Origin: Chitinophagales bacterium
Lineage (GTDB): Bacteria > Bacteroidota > Bacteroidia > Chitinophagales > CAIOSU01
Direction: 5' to 3'
Length of the DNA: 64,000 bases
NCBI GenBank assembly: GCA_026003335.1
Contig: BPHB01000001.1
Span: 1,634,591-1,698,590, forward strand
Both the position numbers and the translations under genes were made by a program. This document shows, in pieces, positions 28,695 through 37,827 of the stretch. Positions within the stretch are counted from its first letter, which is position 1, and every line of letters starts with the position of its first letter. The notes under the pieces are model-generated. The model was not told the DNA's origin. It saw only the letters and a program-made list of their open reading frames with translations, and searched no databases.

Positions 28695-30260
28695 GTGAAA
28701 GCATCGCACCTTATCACCATTCAGAAGCTGGCATTGCTGCTGGATGACTTCTATCTGGAACAATTCAGGAAGTACCTAACCCATATAAAGGCACAGAAAT
28801 CGCTGGCACTGATAGAGCATATCCGTGCAGGGGGCTTTGCAGCCACGGCCTCCGATATGTGCCGCTTGCTCTATGGGAAAGATGATGCTCACGCCCGCCA
28901 TGCCTTTAATGAGCTGGCTTCGGCTACGTTGCGGCATACTTCCATATTGGCCCGCAATTATCCGGATTATCTTGCATCTAATGTGCACAGAATAGCCTTA
29001 TGTGTCAATGAAGGACGTACCGAAGAGGCACGGCTGCTGGCAGAGATCTTATTGGATGTATCCAAAAAAATTTGTGATTATTCCACACAGGTATTCTGCC
29101 TGACATTTTTGTCACAAGAAGCTTATCTCAATAAAAATACACATGAGGGTCTGCGATATGAGGAGCAGCTACTGGAAGTTATCCGGCATCAGGAAACCTA
29201 TTTCCGGCTGGATAAACATTTCCGGCAAAAGCTCAATCCGAGTATGATTGATATCTTTAAGAAAAAGGACATCAGGGAAGCGTTAGAATATTTAAAACCC
29301 TACTTCAATCATACCTCTCTGCGCATCAATCTTTTTGCGCGCTATGCCTATATCTCCGGAGTGTATTTCCTGCAACCGGAAGAGTTTGAATCACGGGAAA
29401 TGTATGATCAGTTTCTTCCCCGTCTGATTTCGGATTTGCAAAATGCCAGTTACGTGGTGTTCCCTGCCTTCAATGATATACAGACATCTTTAACATTCTT
29501 CTGGATAAACTCACCCTATCTAAATCTGGCCAATAAAAAACACCAGGTAGAGTTTGAGCGATGGACGCAAGGGTTTCGGAAGGTAAACTTCTGGAAATAC
29601 TATCTGAACAGACCTGAAGTTCTGGCTCTGAGCATTAAAACCAACCATTATGTATTCAAATACACGCGGGTAGCACATCGTAAACTTGAAAAACATGCAG
29701 CCAATCAGCTATACTCTTCCCGTGACGTGGAGGACATGTCCCAACTGATCAAACGATGTGAGCTCCTTCTGACGGACACACATCTGCATGCGCGATATGA
29801 AAAATATTTAATCAACCTGCGGCCTGTATATGCCAGCCTTTTAATTCTGCACCCGCACAAACCCTATCAGGATGGAGTACAATTTCTGGAATCCACCCTC
29901 ATTTCCTACCAGCAGACCAATATTAAAATTCTGGCAGACAATATTTTTTCCTGGCTCCTCATAGGTTATTTCTGCATGAAAGATTATGGCGCCTGTGCCG
30001 ATGCCTACGCCCGTTACCAAAAGATTGTAAAAGGCCGCGTTTCTTATCCCATGAACGACATCATTATCCACTTTTACTATTACCTCTCAAGATGGGTAGT
30101 AAGCCGAAAACCCCAGTTTGTCCAGAAGCTGAGGAATACCTATAACAATGTGCCCAAAGAAAATACCCAGCAATCGGTGAAACAGACGCTTATGGAGGTA
30201 GCTGCTGATTTTGGCGCTATCTTATCTGATGAAGCAATAGCCGAAAGAGACATTGCATGA
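28695..30260 (+). CDS. Cytoplasmic helical-repeat protein, unknown
   Basis: I do not recognise a named family. The 521 residues lack a signal peptide and membrane helices and are almost entirely amphipathic helix, as in TPR-like solenoids (for example NVHRIALCVNEGRTEEARLLAEILLDVSKK). The start is a GTG at 28695. It resembles in length, helix pattern and N-terminal layout (a short IQxL leader, then a hydrophobic and basic helix) the protein encoded at 50871-52310, and the two may be distant paralogues. It is divergent from the giant beta-helix gene with a 291-base gap. A scaffold or regulatory role is possible but unsupported. Confidence 0.7.
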   Translation: MKASHLITIQKLALLLDDFYLEQFRKYLTHIKAQKSLALIEHIRAGGFAATASDMCRLLYGKDDAHARHAFNELASATLRHTSILARNYPDYLASNVHRIALCVNEGRTEEARLLAEILLDVSKKICDYSTQVFCLTFLSQEAYLNKNTHEGLRYEEQLLEVIRHQETYFRLDKHFRQKLNPSMIDIFKKKDIREALEYLKPYFNHTSLRINLFARYAYISGVYFLQPEEFESREMYDQFLPRLISDLQNASYVVFPAFNDIQTSLTFFWINSPYLNLANKKHQVEFERWTQGFRKVNFWKYYLNRPEVLALSIKTNHYVFKYTRVAHRKLEKHAANQLYSSRDVEDMSQLIKRCELLLTDTHLHARYEKYLINLRPVYASLLILHPHKPYQDGVQFLESTLISYQQTNIKILADNIFSWLLIGYFCMKDYGACADAYARYQKIVKGRVSYPMNDIIIHFYYYLSRWVVSRKPQFVQKLRNTYNNVPKENTQQSVKQTLMEVAADFGAILSDEAIAERDIA

Positions 30261-30299
30261 GCCAGGCGCAACGTGGTATGCCTCCAGGCCTCCTATCTC

Positions 30300-32408
30300 T
30301 CAAAGCCGAATTACTTTGCGCACAAAAGACTTCCCTTGCAAAATAATTTTCACCAGATACACTCCCGCGGGTAACTCTTGAAAGGGCAAATGTATCCGGT
30401 TTATCCCTGCATACCCGTCAAAGCTCATTCGGTGCACCGGATAACCCTGGGAGGTAAAAACATCCACCTGCATGAGCTGCGGGAAGCCCAACGTAGCAAG
30501 CATTTCTATCTCATCACGTACGGGATTGGGAAAGAGATATATCTCTTCCTCCAAATGCACTGGTGAGGCTACTGCTGTGGCCGGGCTGATTATAATGGTG
30601 TCAGACTGCGGACAACCGCTATGATCCACTGCGGTGACCGCATACACTCCGCTTGTCCCAACTATAATAGCCGGTGTAGTATCCCCGGTTGACCACAGGT
30701 AGGAGGCAAAACGGTCCGGCACTTGCACGATCAACGAGTCATCCCTGCCCGGAAGGATAGCCTGAGTCTGAATCACCAGGTCACCATCTATGGAGCGAAC
30801 CGGCAACAGGGTTTCCATGGTTATCTGCGAGCGAAACCCTTCAAAACCCGGCAACGGTATTTGAAACGGTAGCGGAATGGTAAACAACACCTCCGCTATA
30901 ACTTTTATCCGATAAGTTCCTCCTTGTGCACACACCTGCTCCCCGCAAAGGGTGATGCACCCGTAACTCGTTACCGGGGGATACATGCCCGGATAATACG
31001 TATGCTGATTGCCGGCCTGATCGCTCTGCCAGAAAAAACCTTCCGGCAGTCCATCCAAAAGCAACCGATATGTCCTTACGGGCACCGGAATATCCGGCAC
31101 AAAACGCAGCAGGTCACGCAGATTACCGAAACCCGGAATTTGAATGTCCGGTATATTCGCGCGGGAAAGCAACAGCTGTGCCCCCAGGGTATCCGGCAGG
31201 AAGAAACTGAAGCTAGCCAGATAGTCTTGCCCGGTGAGGGCTTCGGGCAGGCGAAGCTGACACACTGCCGGTCCCGAAGTAGTGCACCCCTGGTGATTCA
31301 CCGTGCAGAACGAACTGCATGGATACATACATCGGAAGGAATCAATAATAACCTCAATGGAATCGGTGTGTGTACATTGTCCGTTGCTTACGGTAAGAAA
31401 AAAGCGTTTCGTCTGGGTTAAACCAAAAACTACCGGGTCTGCGATAGCCGGCTCACTCAGGTTTGTAGCCGGTTGCCACAGATAGGTATTGCCTCCGGAA
31501 CCATGAAGCCGTATCACCTGATAGGGGCAAATAACCGTGTCGTTCCCGGCCATAGCCTCCAGGTTTCGGAATTCTGCAGAAACCTGTTGTACACATCCGC
31601 TGCTGTCGGTTACAGCAACCGTTACAAGTCCGGGCTGCTTGATAAATACGGAATCATCTGTCTGGCCGGATGACCAGCTATAGGCTGTAAAGCCCGGCAC
31701 ATAGGCCTTGATAGAGTCACCCGGGCAGAGGTAATTGGTAGCCGGTTCGGTTAGTATAGCTGCAGGCGTCACGCCCCTGTCAATAAGAAACACAGAGCGC
31801 AGGTTGTAATTCACCCGAACGGTATCCGGAAGCAATCCTGATGGAATAAGGTTAAACGGGAAAGGTGCCTGCGCCAGGTCGATCTGAGTCAGATCCAGAT
31901 ATAAGGTAAAAAACAATTGTACGTTGTGGGCTCCTGAAAAACCACATAACATTCCACACAGGTTAACGCATCCAAATTGACTTGCAGGGTTCAGCGTATC
32001 CGGAGCGTATGAGCAGGGACCTGCCATTCCCCCATCACAGGTATAGCTTAACCCCTGGGGAGCTTTCACCGAATCCAGGGTGACGCCATAAAGCCCGACA
32101 ACGATAAAATCACCCAGCTTAATAGTATCTACTGTGAGATTAACTATCGGAATGGTTAATGGCTGAGGCAGCACAATGCGATCAATTGCAACCTGAGCGG
32201 GCATGAAAAAAGTCAGGTTTTCATCTACTGATGTACCCGCAGACGCGGGACCCAGCGTGTCAGGACATACAGCTCCAAACTGGCCATAACATAAAAAAGA
32301 GGTATCTACCTGACAAGCTCCGCAGTTACCTCCCGCTCGTAAAAGGGTGGGAATAACTCCGGTCAGCAAGCTTAACCACAAAACCAACAAATCAGCCGGC
32401 TTATACAT
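30300..32408 (-). CDS. Secreted duplicated-module protein, T9SS type A
   Basis: This 702-residue exported protein starts with a signal peptide (YKPADLLVLWLSLLTGVI ... RAGG). It has two diverged copies of a Cys-containing module (about 30-205 and 365-560), each with a G-C-x-x-L-C-G element (FGCVNLCG, YGCITLCG). An Ig-like segment (TNYLCPGDSIKAYVPGF ... YSWSSGQTDD) and further PxTNLSEPAIADPVVF-type repeats lie between and after them. The end is a type A sorting domain (about 616-702, IYLFPNPVRDEIEM ... GVYLVKI ... FVRKVIRL). It is the most divergent member and the last gene of the four-gene paralogous array running down from 37783. The ligand or substrate is unknown. Confidence 0.8.
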   Translation of the reverse strand: MYKPADLLVLWLSLLTGVIPTLLRAGGNCGACQVDTSFLCYGQFGAVCPDTLGPASAGTSVDENLTFFMPAQVAIDRIVLPQPLTIPIVNLTVDTIKLGDFIVVGLYGVTLDSVKAPQGLSYTCDGGMAGPCSYAPDTLNPASQFGCVNLCGMLCGFSGAHNVQLFFTLYLDLTQIDLAQAPFPFNLIPSGLLPDTVRVNYNLRSVFLIDRGVTPAAILTEPATNYLCPGDSIKAYVPGFTAYSWSSGQTDDSVFIKQPGLVTVAVTDSSGCVQQVSAEFRNLEAMAGNDTVICPYQVIRLHGSGGNTYLWQPATNLSEPAIADPVVFGLTQTKRFFLTVSNGQCTHTDSIEVIIDSFRCMYPCSSFCTVNHQGCTTSGPAVCQLRLPEALTGQDYLASFSFFLPDTLGAQLLLSRANIPDIQIPGFGNLRDLLRFVPDIPVPVRTYRLLLDGLPEGFFWQSDQAGNQHTYYPGMYPPVTSYGCITLCGEQVCAQGGTYRIKVIAEVLFTIPLPFQIPLPGFEGFRSQITMETLLPVRSIDGDLVIQTQAILPGRDDSLIVQVPDRFASYLWSTGDTTPAIIVGTSGVYAVTAVDHSGCPQSDTIIISPATAVASPVHLEEEIYLFPNPVRDEIEMLATLGFPQLMQVDVFTSQGYPVHRMSFDGYAGINRIHLPFQELPAGVYLVKIILQGKSFVRKVIRL

Positions 32409-32534
32409 GGCTTTTCTTCCGGGCTACAATGGAACCGCGCATTTCTTCTTTCAATCAGTACGCATTTAAAGAGGCCTGCCGTTGACTTAATATCGGTTCT
32501 CCATCTTTGTTTTGAAACTTGCCACCTACAATCA

Positions 32535-32604
32535 TTAGCGCATCACTATCTTTTCCACCGCGGAGAAGCTTTTACCTGCCAGCCGCAGAATGTAAAAGCC
32601 TCCC
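32535..32604 (-). other. Out-of-frame remnant of the sorting-domain C-terminus
   Basis: From 32604 down to the stop at 32537-32535, the frame one base off from the annotated gene reads GGFYILRLAGKSF ... KIVMR, which is the standard end of a T9SS type A domain. Removing one G from the GGG run (CCC at 32602-32604 on the + strand) joins it in frame to the upstream gene. The upstream frame instead runs to a stop at 32574-32572 through GRLLHSAAGR. Confidence 0.8.
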
Positions 32605-34023
32605 GGCAATCGGAGGTAAAGCTAAAATAGCAGCAGTTCCCGCACCGAAATACCCATCACCAGAACCTACTAAACGACCGTCTGAAGCATGTAGAGTGTA
32701 AAGAATAGACAAGGAGAAACCGGTAAGGTTTTCCACCAAAATGTTTCCGGATACATCTGTACGCACCGAAAATCCTGTTGCAGATGAAACAGGAGATACT
32801 CCCGTTGACAGGTCCAGCAGATAAACCAGCGTATCAGTCCTGCCACAATTCCCATATGCAATGAGGGTCACCTCATAGGGCTTGCGCTGAGGGTATTGAT
32901 GGTTAGGGCTCGTGTCGGTAGATGTTTGTCCATCCCCAAAATCCCAATAATAGCCGGTGGCGCCTGTTGAAGTGTTACTAAACAACACATTAAAATTATT
33001 GGGAATAGCATTGAATGAAGCCTGAGGAGTCAGGGAGTCTATGGTAATGGTTACTGTTTCCTGTGCACTGCAATTTTCATTTACCACCGTCACGGTATAG
33101 GAGGTAGTGCTCTCCGGATAGGCAACCGGATCAGCCACAGCCGCATCACTTAATCCGGTGGCGGGATGCCACATGTAAGAAGTGCCCCCGGAAGCAAACA
33201 ACTGCACGCTGTCTCCCGGGCAGATGACTGTATCTGCAGAAACCGTTACCACGGGCACCTGTCCGTAGGTCACTTCCACAGCGTCTGAAACCGTGGTGCC
33301 ATTGCCATCTGACACTACTACCGTGTAAATGCCCGGATGGGTGGGATACAACAGCGGGTCTGCAGCATTCGGATCAGATAAGTACATACCTGGATTCCAG
33401 ATAAAGTTATAAGGAGGAAAGCCTCCGCTCACGTGGGTATGTAAGGGAACGGTGTCACCCTCACAGATGCGCCCGGTATTTATGGAAGCATTGACATAAA
33501 GTGCGCCCGGATAGAGCGTATTCGGACAGGGCGCACCCGGGGCAACCACAGTCAGGCTGTAACCCAGACCGTTAGAAGCAAGAAACTGTGAATCCGCCAC
33601 AAACTGAATCGGACCACCGCTCCCGATGCGGATGGTAAGCGTAGCCCGGAAATTCAGATGATACACGCCCGGAGGATCGTTGGTAAGTCCGCTGACCCTT
33701 ACACAGCCGTTTTCACCGCTGGTGTAAACACATCCCGGGTTGTGACAGCTATAAGTGAGGCCTGACGGAAAGTTGCCAATGGAATCTATCTTTACCGAAT
33801 CAATGATAATGGTGACTCCCGGCAGCCCAATGTAGCTGCCATCAATGAATGAAAAATTCTTAAACTGAATCACTTCATCGTAATAGTACCCCTGTTCCAC
33901 ACAAGCCAGCAAGGAATCACCCGGATAAAAGCCTACCTGGGTAATACCCATATTCGGAGTGCACTGTGAACGGGCCGAAAAACACGCCAAGACGATAAAA
34001 ATGATACCCAGAAACTGACGCAT
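32572..34023 (-). CDS. Secreted module/PKD protein with frameshifted sorting domain
   Basis: This 483-residue exported protein has a signal peptide (MRQFLGIIFIVLACFSARSQ), then the array's shared Cys module (about 20-175: QCTPN, LLACVEQG, NFPSGLTYSC, ENGCVRVSG). Two Ig-like segments follow (one with ICPGDSVQLFASGGTSYMW), then a PKD domain near 335-400 (YYWDFGDGQT). The type A sorting domain begins normally (GNILVENLTGFSLS) but is interrupted by an extra G, so the last 22 residues are replaced by an unrelated short tail. If the shift is real, the protein would no longer be recognised by T9SS and would stay in the periplasm. If it is a sequencing error, the gene extends to 32535. Confidence 0.8.
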   Translation of the reverse strand: MRQFLGIIFIVLACFSARSQCTPNMGITQVGFYPGDSLLACVEQGYYYDEVIQFKNFSFIDGSYIGLPGVTIIIDSVKIDSIGNFPSGLTYSCHNPGCVYTSGENGCVRVSGLTNDPPGVYHLNFRATLTIRIGSGGPIQFVADSQFLASNGLGYSLTVVAPGAPCPNTLYPGALYVNASINTGRICEGDTVPLHTHVSGGFPPYNFIWNPGMYLSDPNAADPLLYPTHPGIYTVVVSDGNGTTVSDAVEVTYGQVPVVTVSADTVICPGDSVQLFASGGTSYMWHPATGLSDAAVADPVAYPESTTSYTVTVVNENCSAQETVTITIDSLTPQASFNAIPNNFNVLFSNTSTGATGYYWDFGDGQTSTDTSPNHQYPQRKPYEVTLIAYGNCGRTDTLVYLLDLSTGVSPVSSATGFSVRTDVSGNILVENLTGFSLSILYTLHASDGRLVGSGDGYFGAGTAAILALPPIAGRLLHSAAGR

Positions 34024-34045
34024 GGCTCCGGTAAGTTACGAAAAT

Positions 34046-34080
34046 AAAATTCTGCCCTCTTTGATGGAGGGCAGAATTTT
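34046..34080 (-). terminator. Strong hairpin terminator
   Basis: A perfect 14-bp stem, AAAATTCTGCCCTC (34046-34059) with GAGGGCAGAATTTT (34067-34080), encloses a 7-base loop. On the reverse strand it is followed by TTTTATTTT-like sequence. It lies 28 bases past the stop of the 730-residue gene and directly upstream of the next array gene, so the array is not a single simple operon. Confidence 0.8.
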
Positions 34081-34107
34081 ACAGGTATTATTCCACTTTG
34101 GACAGGG

Positions 34108-36300
34108 TTAGTGCAGAATCAGCTTCCTGACTCCGAAACCCTTGTCGCTATCAATCCTTATGGTGTAAACGCCTTTGGCGAAGCCAGTCAAATCCAGCTG
34201 TTTTTCCACTCTTCCGCTGACAGCAGGCAGCGCTTCCTGATAAACGGATTTACCAGTCAGATCAAAAATCTGTATTGCATATGCTGTTGCCGTTTGACCG
34301 GCAGCCAGCTTCAGGTTGACCGCTCCTGCAGACGGATTGGGGAATACCTCAAAGGATAAGTCATATTCTACCGCAGCCACGAACACTCCCGTTATGTTGA
34401 CGGTTTGCGTGTCTCGTGCCGTACCACAGCTATTGGTAACCGTTAGAACGACATTGTAGGTACCATTGGCATTGTAGGTATGTGGTGGAGGATTCTGCCC
34501 TGACACTGCAGGAGTACCATCGCCATAGTTCCATGAATAGGTAGTGCCTCCCCCTGTTGAGGAGTTGTTGGTAACAGTTACTACAGGACCGGATACCTGG
34601 GCTGTAAAGCTGGCTGAAGGACTGGTGCCGGTGCCTACGGTAACCGTAGCGGATACAGTGCCATTTTGATCAGTAGCCGTCACTGAATAAGTGCCCGGTG
34701 CAGAAACCGTAATGGATTGCATCGTGCTCCCGTCTGACCACAAATAGGTAACGCTTCCGGTTTCATATTTTGCCACTGCGGTAAGTGTAGTGGATGCCCC
34801 CGAGCAAATGGTAGGATTACCGGTAATTTCAACTGTAAATGGCGGACAAACATCCCCGCTGGCCACACCGTCAGCATTTACGTCTCTGGCCGGGCAACTC
34901 TGACCGGATTCAATTACACGCGACACATATTTGTAATCCAAACCCAGGGTCGGGGCTCCCAACGTAGACAGCAGCCCATCCAGCTGTGAGATGAGGTCGT
35001 TCAACTCTCCGCTGAAGGTTTGAGAACCCAAAGCCGGTATAGAGAGTGTGATAGTCATATAAATCTTCAACGGATACTGGCCTGTTATTTCCCTCGAAGT
35101 TCCACTGACGCGGATACAGCCGGTTTCACCCGGAGCATATACTAGCTTATCGGCTTCCCAGCTGATGCCACAGGGGAAGTTGGTGATACTGTCAATAATG
35201 ACCGTATCCATCGTAAGCGCAAACCCAAAGACGGAAGCGATAGTATCAAAATTTTCAACCTGCATCGTAAAGTCGTACGGCACATTACGCTCTATGCAGG
35301 GTATTGAATCCGGGCCGGGGAAAACACCCGCATTACCCGTGGGTGGATTGGCCGTGCAGGGACCCAGCTGTACAGTCACTAAAGCAGAAGTGCTATCCTC
35401 GCCACAGCCATTGGAAGCTATCAGCCAAACGGTATAGGTGCCCGCGGCAGCATAGGTATGTGTCGGGCTCGGCATGACGCTGGTATTTCCATCGCCAAAA
35501 TCCCACTGATAAGAAGTTGCATCTACAGAAGTATTGGTAAAGTAGGCCGTGAGGCTGGATGTGTTGAAATTAAAGCCTACAGAAGGCGCCTGACCAGCAA
35601 CAACATTTACAGTGGCTGTTGCGGTATTCCCCTGATCGGTCACGGTAACAGAATAAGTGCCTGTGCTGCTAACAACGATAGACTGAGTGTTGTCCCCCGT
35701 ACTCCACATATAAGTTTCACTGCCACTCCCGTTAGATACCACGGCCGTGAGGGTGTTGGTCTCTCCCGGACAAATAGTGGTGTCTCCTGAAACAACCACC
35801 CCGAGCTGCAGCTGACAGGGGTCGCCTGGATTAATTACTTTCAACTCGTAATTAACCGGAGGTATGGTGCCTCCGGGTATCATGGCAAGCAAGGAGTCCA
35901 GATCCATCGGACCGAATGTTCCCAAACTGGTATTGGCTGTAGCAACAATCTTTAAGGGATAGGTACCAACAGCCGCAGATGTGGTGCCACTAAAGCGTAT
36001 GCACGAAACACTTCCGCCCGGTAACACACAGCTCGCGGGATTGCAGGTATATGTTATGCCGCTGGGGAAACCGGTTATGGTGTCTATTGTAAGATTATTC
36101 AGGGTGACGAAACCGCCAAAGGAGGCTGGTAGCACCACCTGCACATCCTGGATGTACGCAACTGTGCGCTCCACACAGGCTAATGAATCGGAAGGCGGAT
36201 ATACGCCCGGATTGGTAAGGGAAGTATTGGGTATGCACTGAGCATAAATCATGTTATACAGGCACACACTGGCTGTCAGGACAGTAAATATTCTTTTCAT
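34108..36300 (-). CDS. Secreted protein with two modules and two PKD domains
   Basis: This 730-residue T9SS cargo has a signal peptide (MKRIFTVLTASVCLYNMIYAQ) and an internally duplicated architecture. Module 1 (about 21-165, QCIPN ... CVER ... GFPSGITYTC ... CIRFSGT), an Ig-like segment (TICPGETNTLTAV) and a PKD domain (YQWDFGDGNT) are followed from residue 313 by module 2 (PCTANPPTGNAGV ... CIER ... NFPCGISW ... GCIRVSGT), a second Ig-like segment and a second PKD domain (YSWNYGDGTP). A type A sorting domain (about 642-730) ends in GVRKLILH. It probably arose by fusion or duplication of an ancestor like its upstream neighbour. Adhesion or polymer binding is inferred from the folds only. Confidence 0.85.
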   Translation of the reverse strand: MKRIFTVLTASVCLYNMIYAQCIPNTSLTNPGVYPPSDSLACVERTVAYIQDVQVVLPASFGGFVTLNNLTIDTITGFPSGITYTCNPASCVLPGGSVSCIRFSGTTSAAVGTYPLKIVATANTSLGTFGPMDLDSLLAMIPGGTIPPVNYELKVINPGDPCQLQLGVVVSGDTTICPGETNTLTAVVSNGSGSETYMWSTGDNTQSIVVSSTGTYSVTVTDQGNTATATVNVVAGQAPSVGFNFNTSSLTAYFTNTSVDATSYQWDFGDGNTSVMPSPTHTYAAAGTYTVWLIASNGCGEDSTSALVTVQLGPCTANPPTGNAGVFPGPDSIPCIERNVPYDFTMQVENFDTIASVFGFALTMDTVIIDSITNFPCGISWEADKLVYAPGETGCIRVSGTSREITGQYPLKIYMTITLSIPALGSQTFSGELNDLISQLDGLLSTLGAPTLGLDYKYVSRVIESGQSCPARDVNADGVASGDVCPPFTVEITGNPTICSGASTTLTAVAKYETGSVTYLWSDGSTMQSITVSAPGTYSVTATDQNGTVSATVTVGTGTSPSASFTAQVSGPVVTVTNNSSTGGGTTYSWNYGDGTPAVSGQNPPPHTYNANGTYNVVLTVTNSCGTARDTQTVNITGVFVAAVEYDLSFEVFPNPSAGAVNLKLAAGQTATAYAIQIFDLTGKSVYQEALPAVSGRVEKQLDLTGFAKGVYTIRIDSDKGFGVRKLILH

Positions 36301-36391
36301 GTTTAGGATAGTTTGGGTTGAATTGTTTTTTAAAAACAGGGGCGCAATTTATAAAAAAGTTTTTTCCATTCCGCCCTTTTTAACAAAGATT

Positions 36392-37711
36392 TTAATAAAG
36401 AACAATCCGCTGTAAGCCGGACCCTTCAGGACTGTCCACGCGGAGGGTATAAACGCCTTTATTTAAAAAGCGGAGGTCCAGTTGCCGGTTTGTTATTTCG
36501 CTGCCAGGCATGACTGCGTAATAAAGCTGCTTTCCGCTGAGATCAAAAATGCTGATTGTTATTTCCTCTAAGGAATTTTGATGGAAAGAGAGCGTAAACA
36601 GTCCTGTGCCGGGATTGGGCGAAACTGTTAAGCCAATTGTGTTTTCCGGTCCTCGTACAGATGAAACCCCGATATTGACGGTTTGGGCAGCAGTGTCTGA
36701 CCCGCAACTATTGGAAGCAATCAAAGTGATTGTGTATGTGCCGCTGGTGGCATAGGTGTGTATAGGCGGATTTTGTCCGCTTTGTGGAGTGGTTCCGTCA
36801 CCAAAATCCCAGTTGTATGAGGTGGCTCCACCTGTGGTAGTGTTGGTAACGCTGGCATTGGATCCTGTAACATTAACCGAAAAAGAAGCAGTCGGAGCCT
36901 GGTTAACGGTTACGGTTTTGGAAGCCGTAGCGCTTCCGTTCTGGTCGGTCACCGTTACGGAATACGTTGTTGTAGTCGTGGGGCTGACTGTTACCGATTG
37001 CGAGGTGGCTCCGGTACTCCATGCATAAGAAACGGTGCCGGAAGCATTGGAAACGCTGGCCGTAAGCATCGTTGAAGATCCAGCGCACACAGCAGCATTG
37101 CCGGTGATGGTAACCGATAGGCTGGCAGCCGGGCACGCGTTGTTGGATCCTGTTCCGCTGGAGGTAAGGTTGTTGGCAGTGGGACTATAGTCAATGGCAG
37201 GACATGGATTACCGGTTTCTATCACCCTGGAATAGTAACCCAAATCAATACCCAGATTAACTCCTAATTGCTGCAATTGTGTCAGCAAGGTCCCAATCTC
37301 ACCTCCTTGCTCAATATTACCGAATCCCGGCACATTGAGACTTACGGTCATAAATATCAAAAGGGGATATTGCCCTACCGGATCATTTGTGGTGCCGGAG
37401 ACCGTAATACAACCGGTTTCCCCGGCATTGAACGTAGTTTTATTTGCGGACCATGTTATGCCGCAAGGAAAATTTTTCAAGCTGTCAATACGTGCCCAGT
37501 TCATCACTATATTGCCCAAAGGAGAAGAGATGAAAGAGAAATTTTCCAGATACATGGTTATGCTGTAGGGCTTGCCTCGTTCAATGCAGGTAACAGCGGA
37601 AGGGGCAGGTGTTACTCCAGGATTGCCCGTAGGGGCATTGGGTGTACACTGAGCATAAATATTCAAAGAGAAGGCTGCAAAACAACTGATAAGTAAAAAA
37701 CCCTTTTTCAT
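36392..37711 (-). CDS. Secreted module/PKD protein, T9SS type A cargo
   Basis: This is the simplest member of the array. I chose Met at 37711 (MKKGFLLISCFAAFSLNIYAQ), which gives a proper signal peptide; the open frame runs to 37783 but the added 24 residues look untranslated. The 439-residue protein has the shared module (QCTPNAPTGNPGV ... TCIERGKPYS ... NFPCGITWSA ... GETGCITVSGT), an Ig-like segment (AVCAGSSTMLTASV ... YAWSTGATSQS), a PKD domain (YNWDFGDGTTP) and a type A sorting domain (GLTVSPNPGTGLF ... GVYTLRVDS ... LQRIVLY). It is first in the array on the reverse strand and is closest to the second half of the 730-residue neighbour. Confidence 0.85.
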   Translation of the reverse strand: MKKGFLLISCFAAFSLNIYAQCTPNAPTGNPGVTPAPSAVTCIERGKPYSITMYLENFSFISSPLGNIVMNWARIDSLKNFPCGITWSANKTTFNAGETGCITVSGTTNDPVGQYPLLIFMTVSLNVPGFGNIEQGGEIGTLLTQLQQLGVNLGIDLGYYSRVIETGNPCPAIDYSPTANNLTSSGTGSNNACPAASLSVTITGNAAVCAGSSTMLTASVSNASGTVSYAWSTGATSQSVTVSPTTTTTYSVTVTDQNGSATASKTVTVNQAPTASFSVNVTGSNASVTNTTTGGATSYNWDFGDGTTPQSGQNPPIHTYATSGTYTITLIASNSCGSDTAAQTVNIGVSSVRGPENTIGLTVSPNPGTGLFTLSFHQNSLEEITISIFDLSGKQLYYAVMPGSEITNRQLDLRFLNKGVYTLRVDSPEGSGLQRIVLY

Positions 37712-37827
37712 AACCGGTAAATTTTTAACTGAAACTGATTTTAAACTTTGTGGCCGCAAGTTAATAATAAAAAGGCAAAACATACACGAAGACCGTCATT
37801 AATGCTTTTTATCAGAAATTAATTTCC

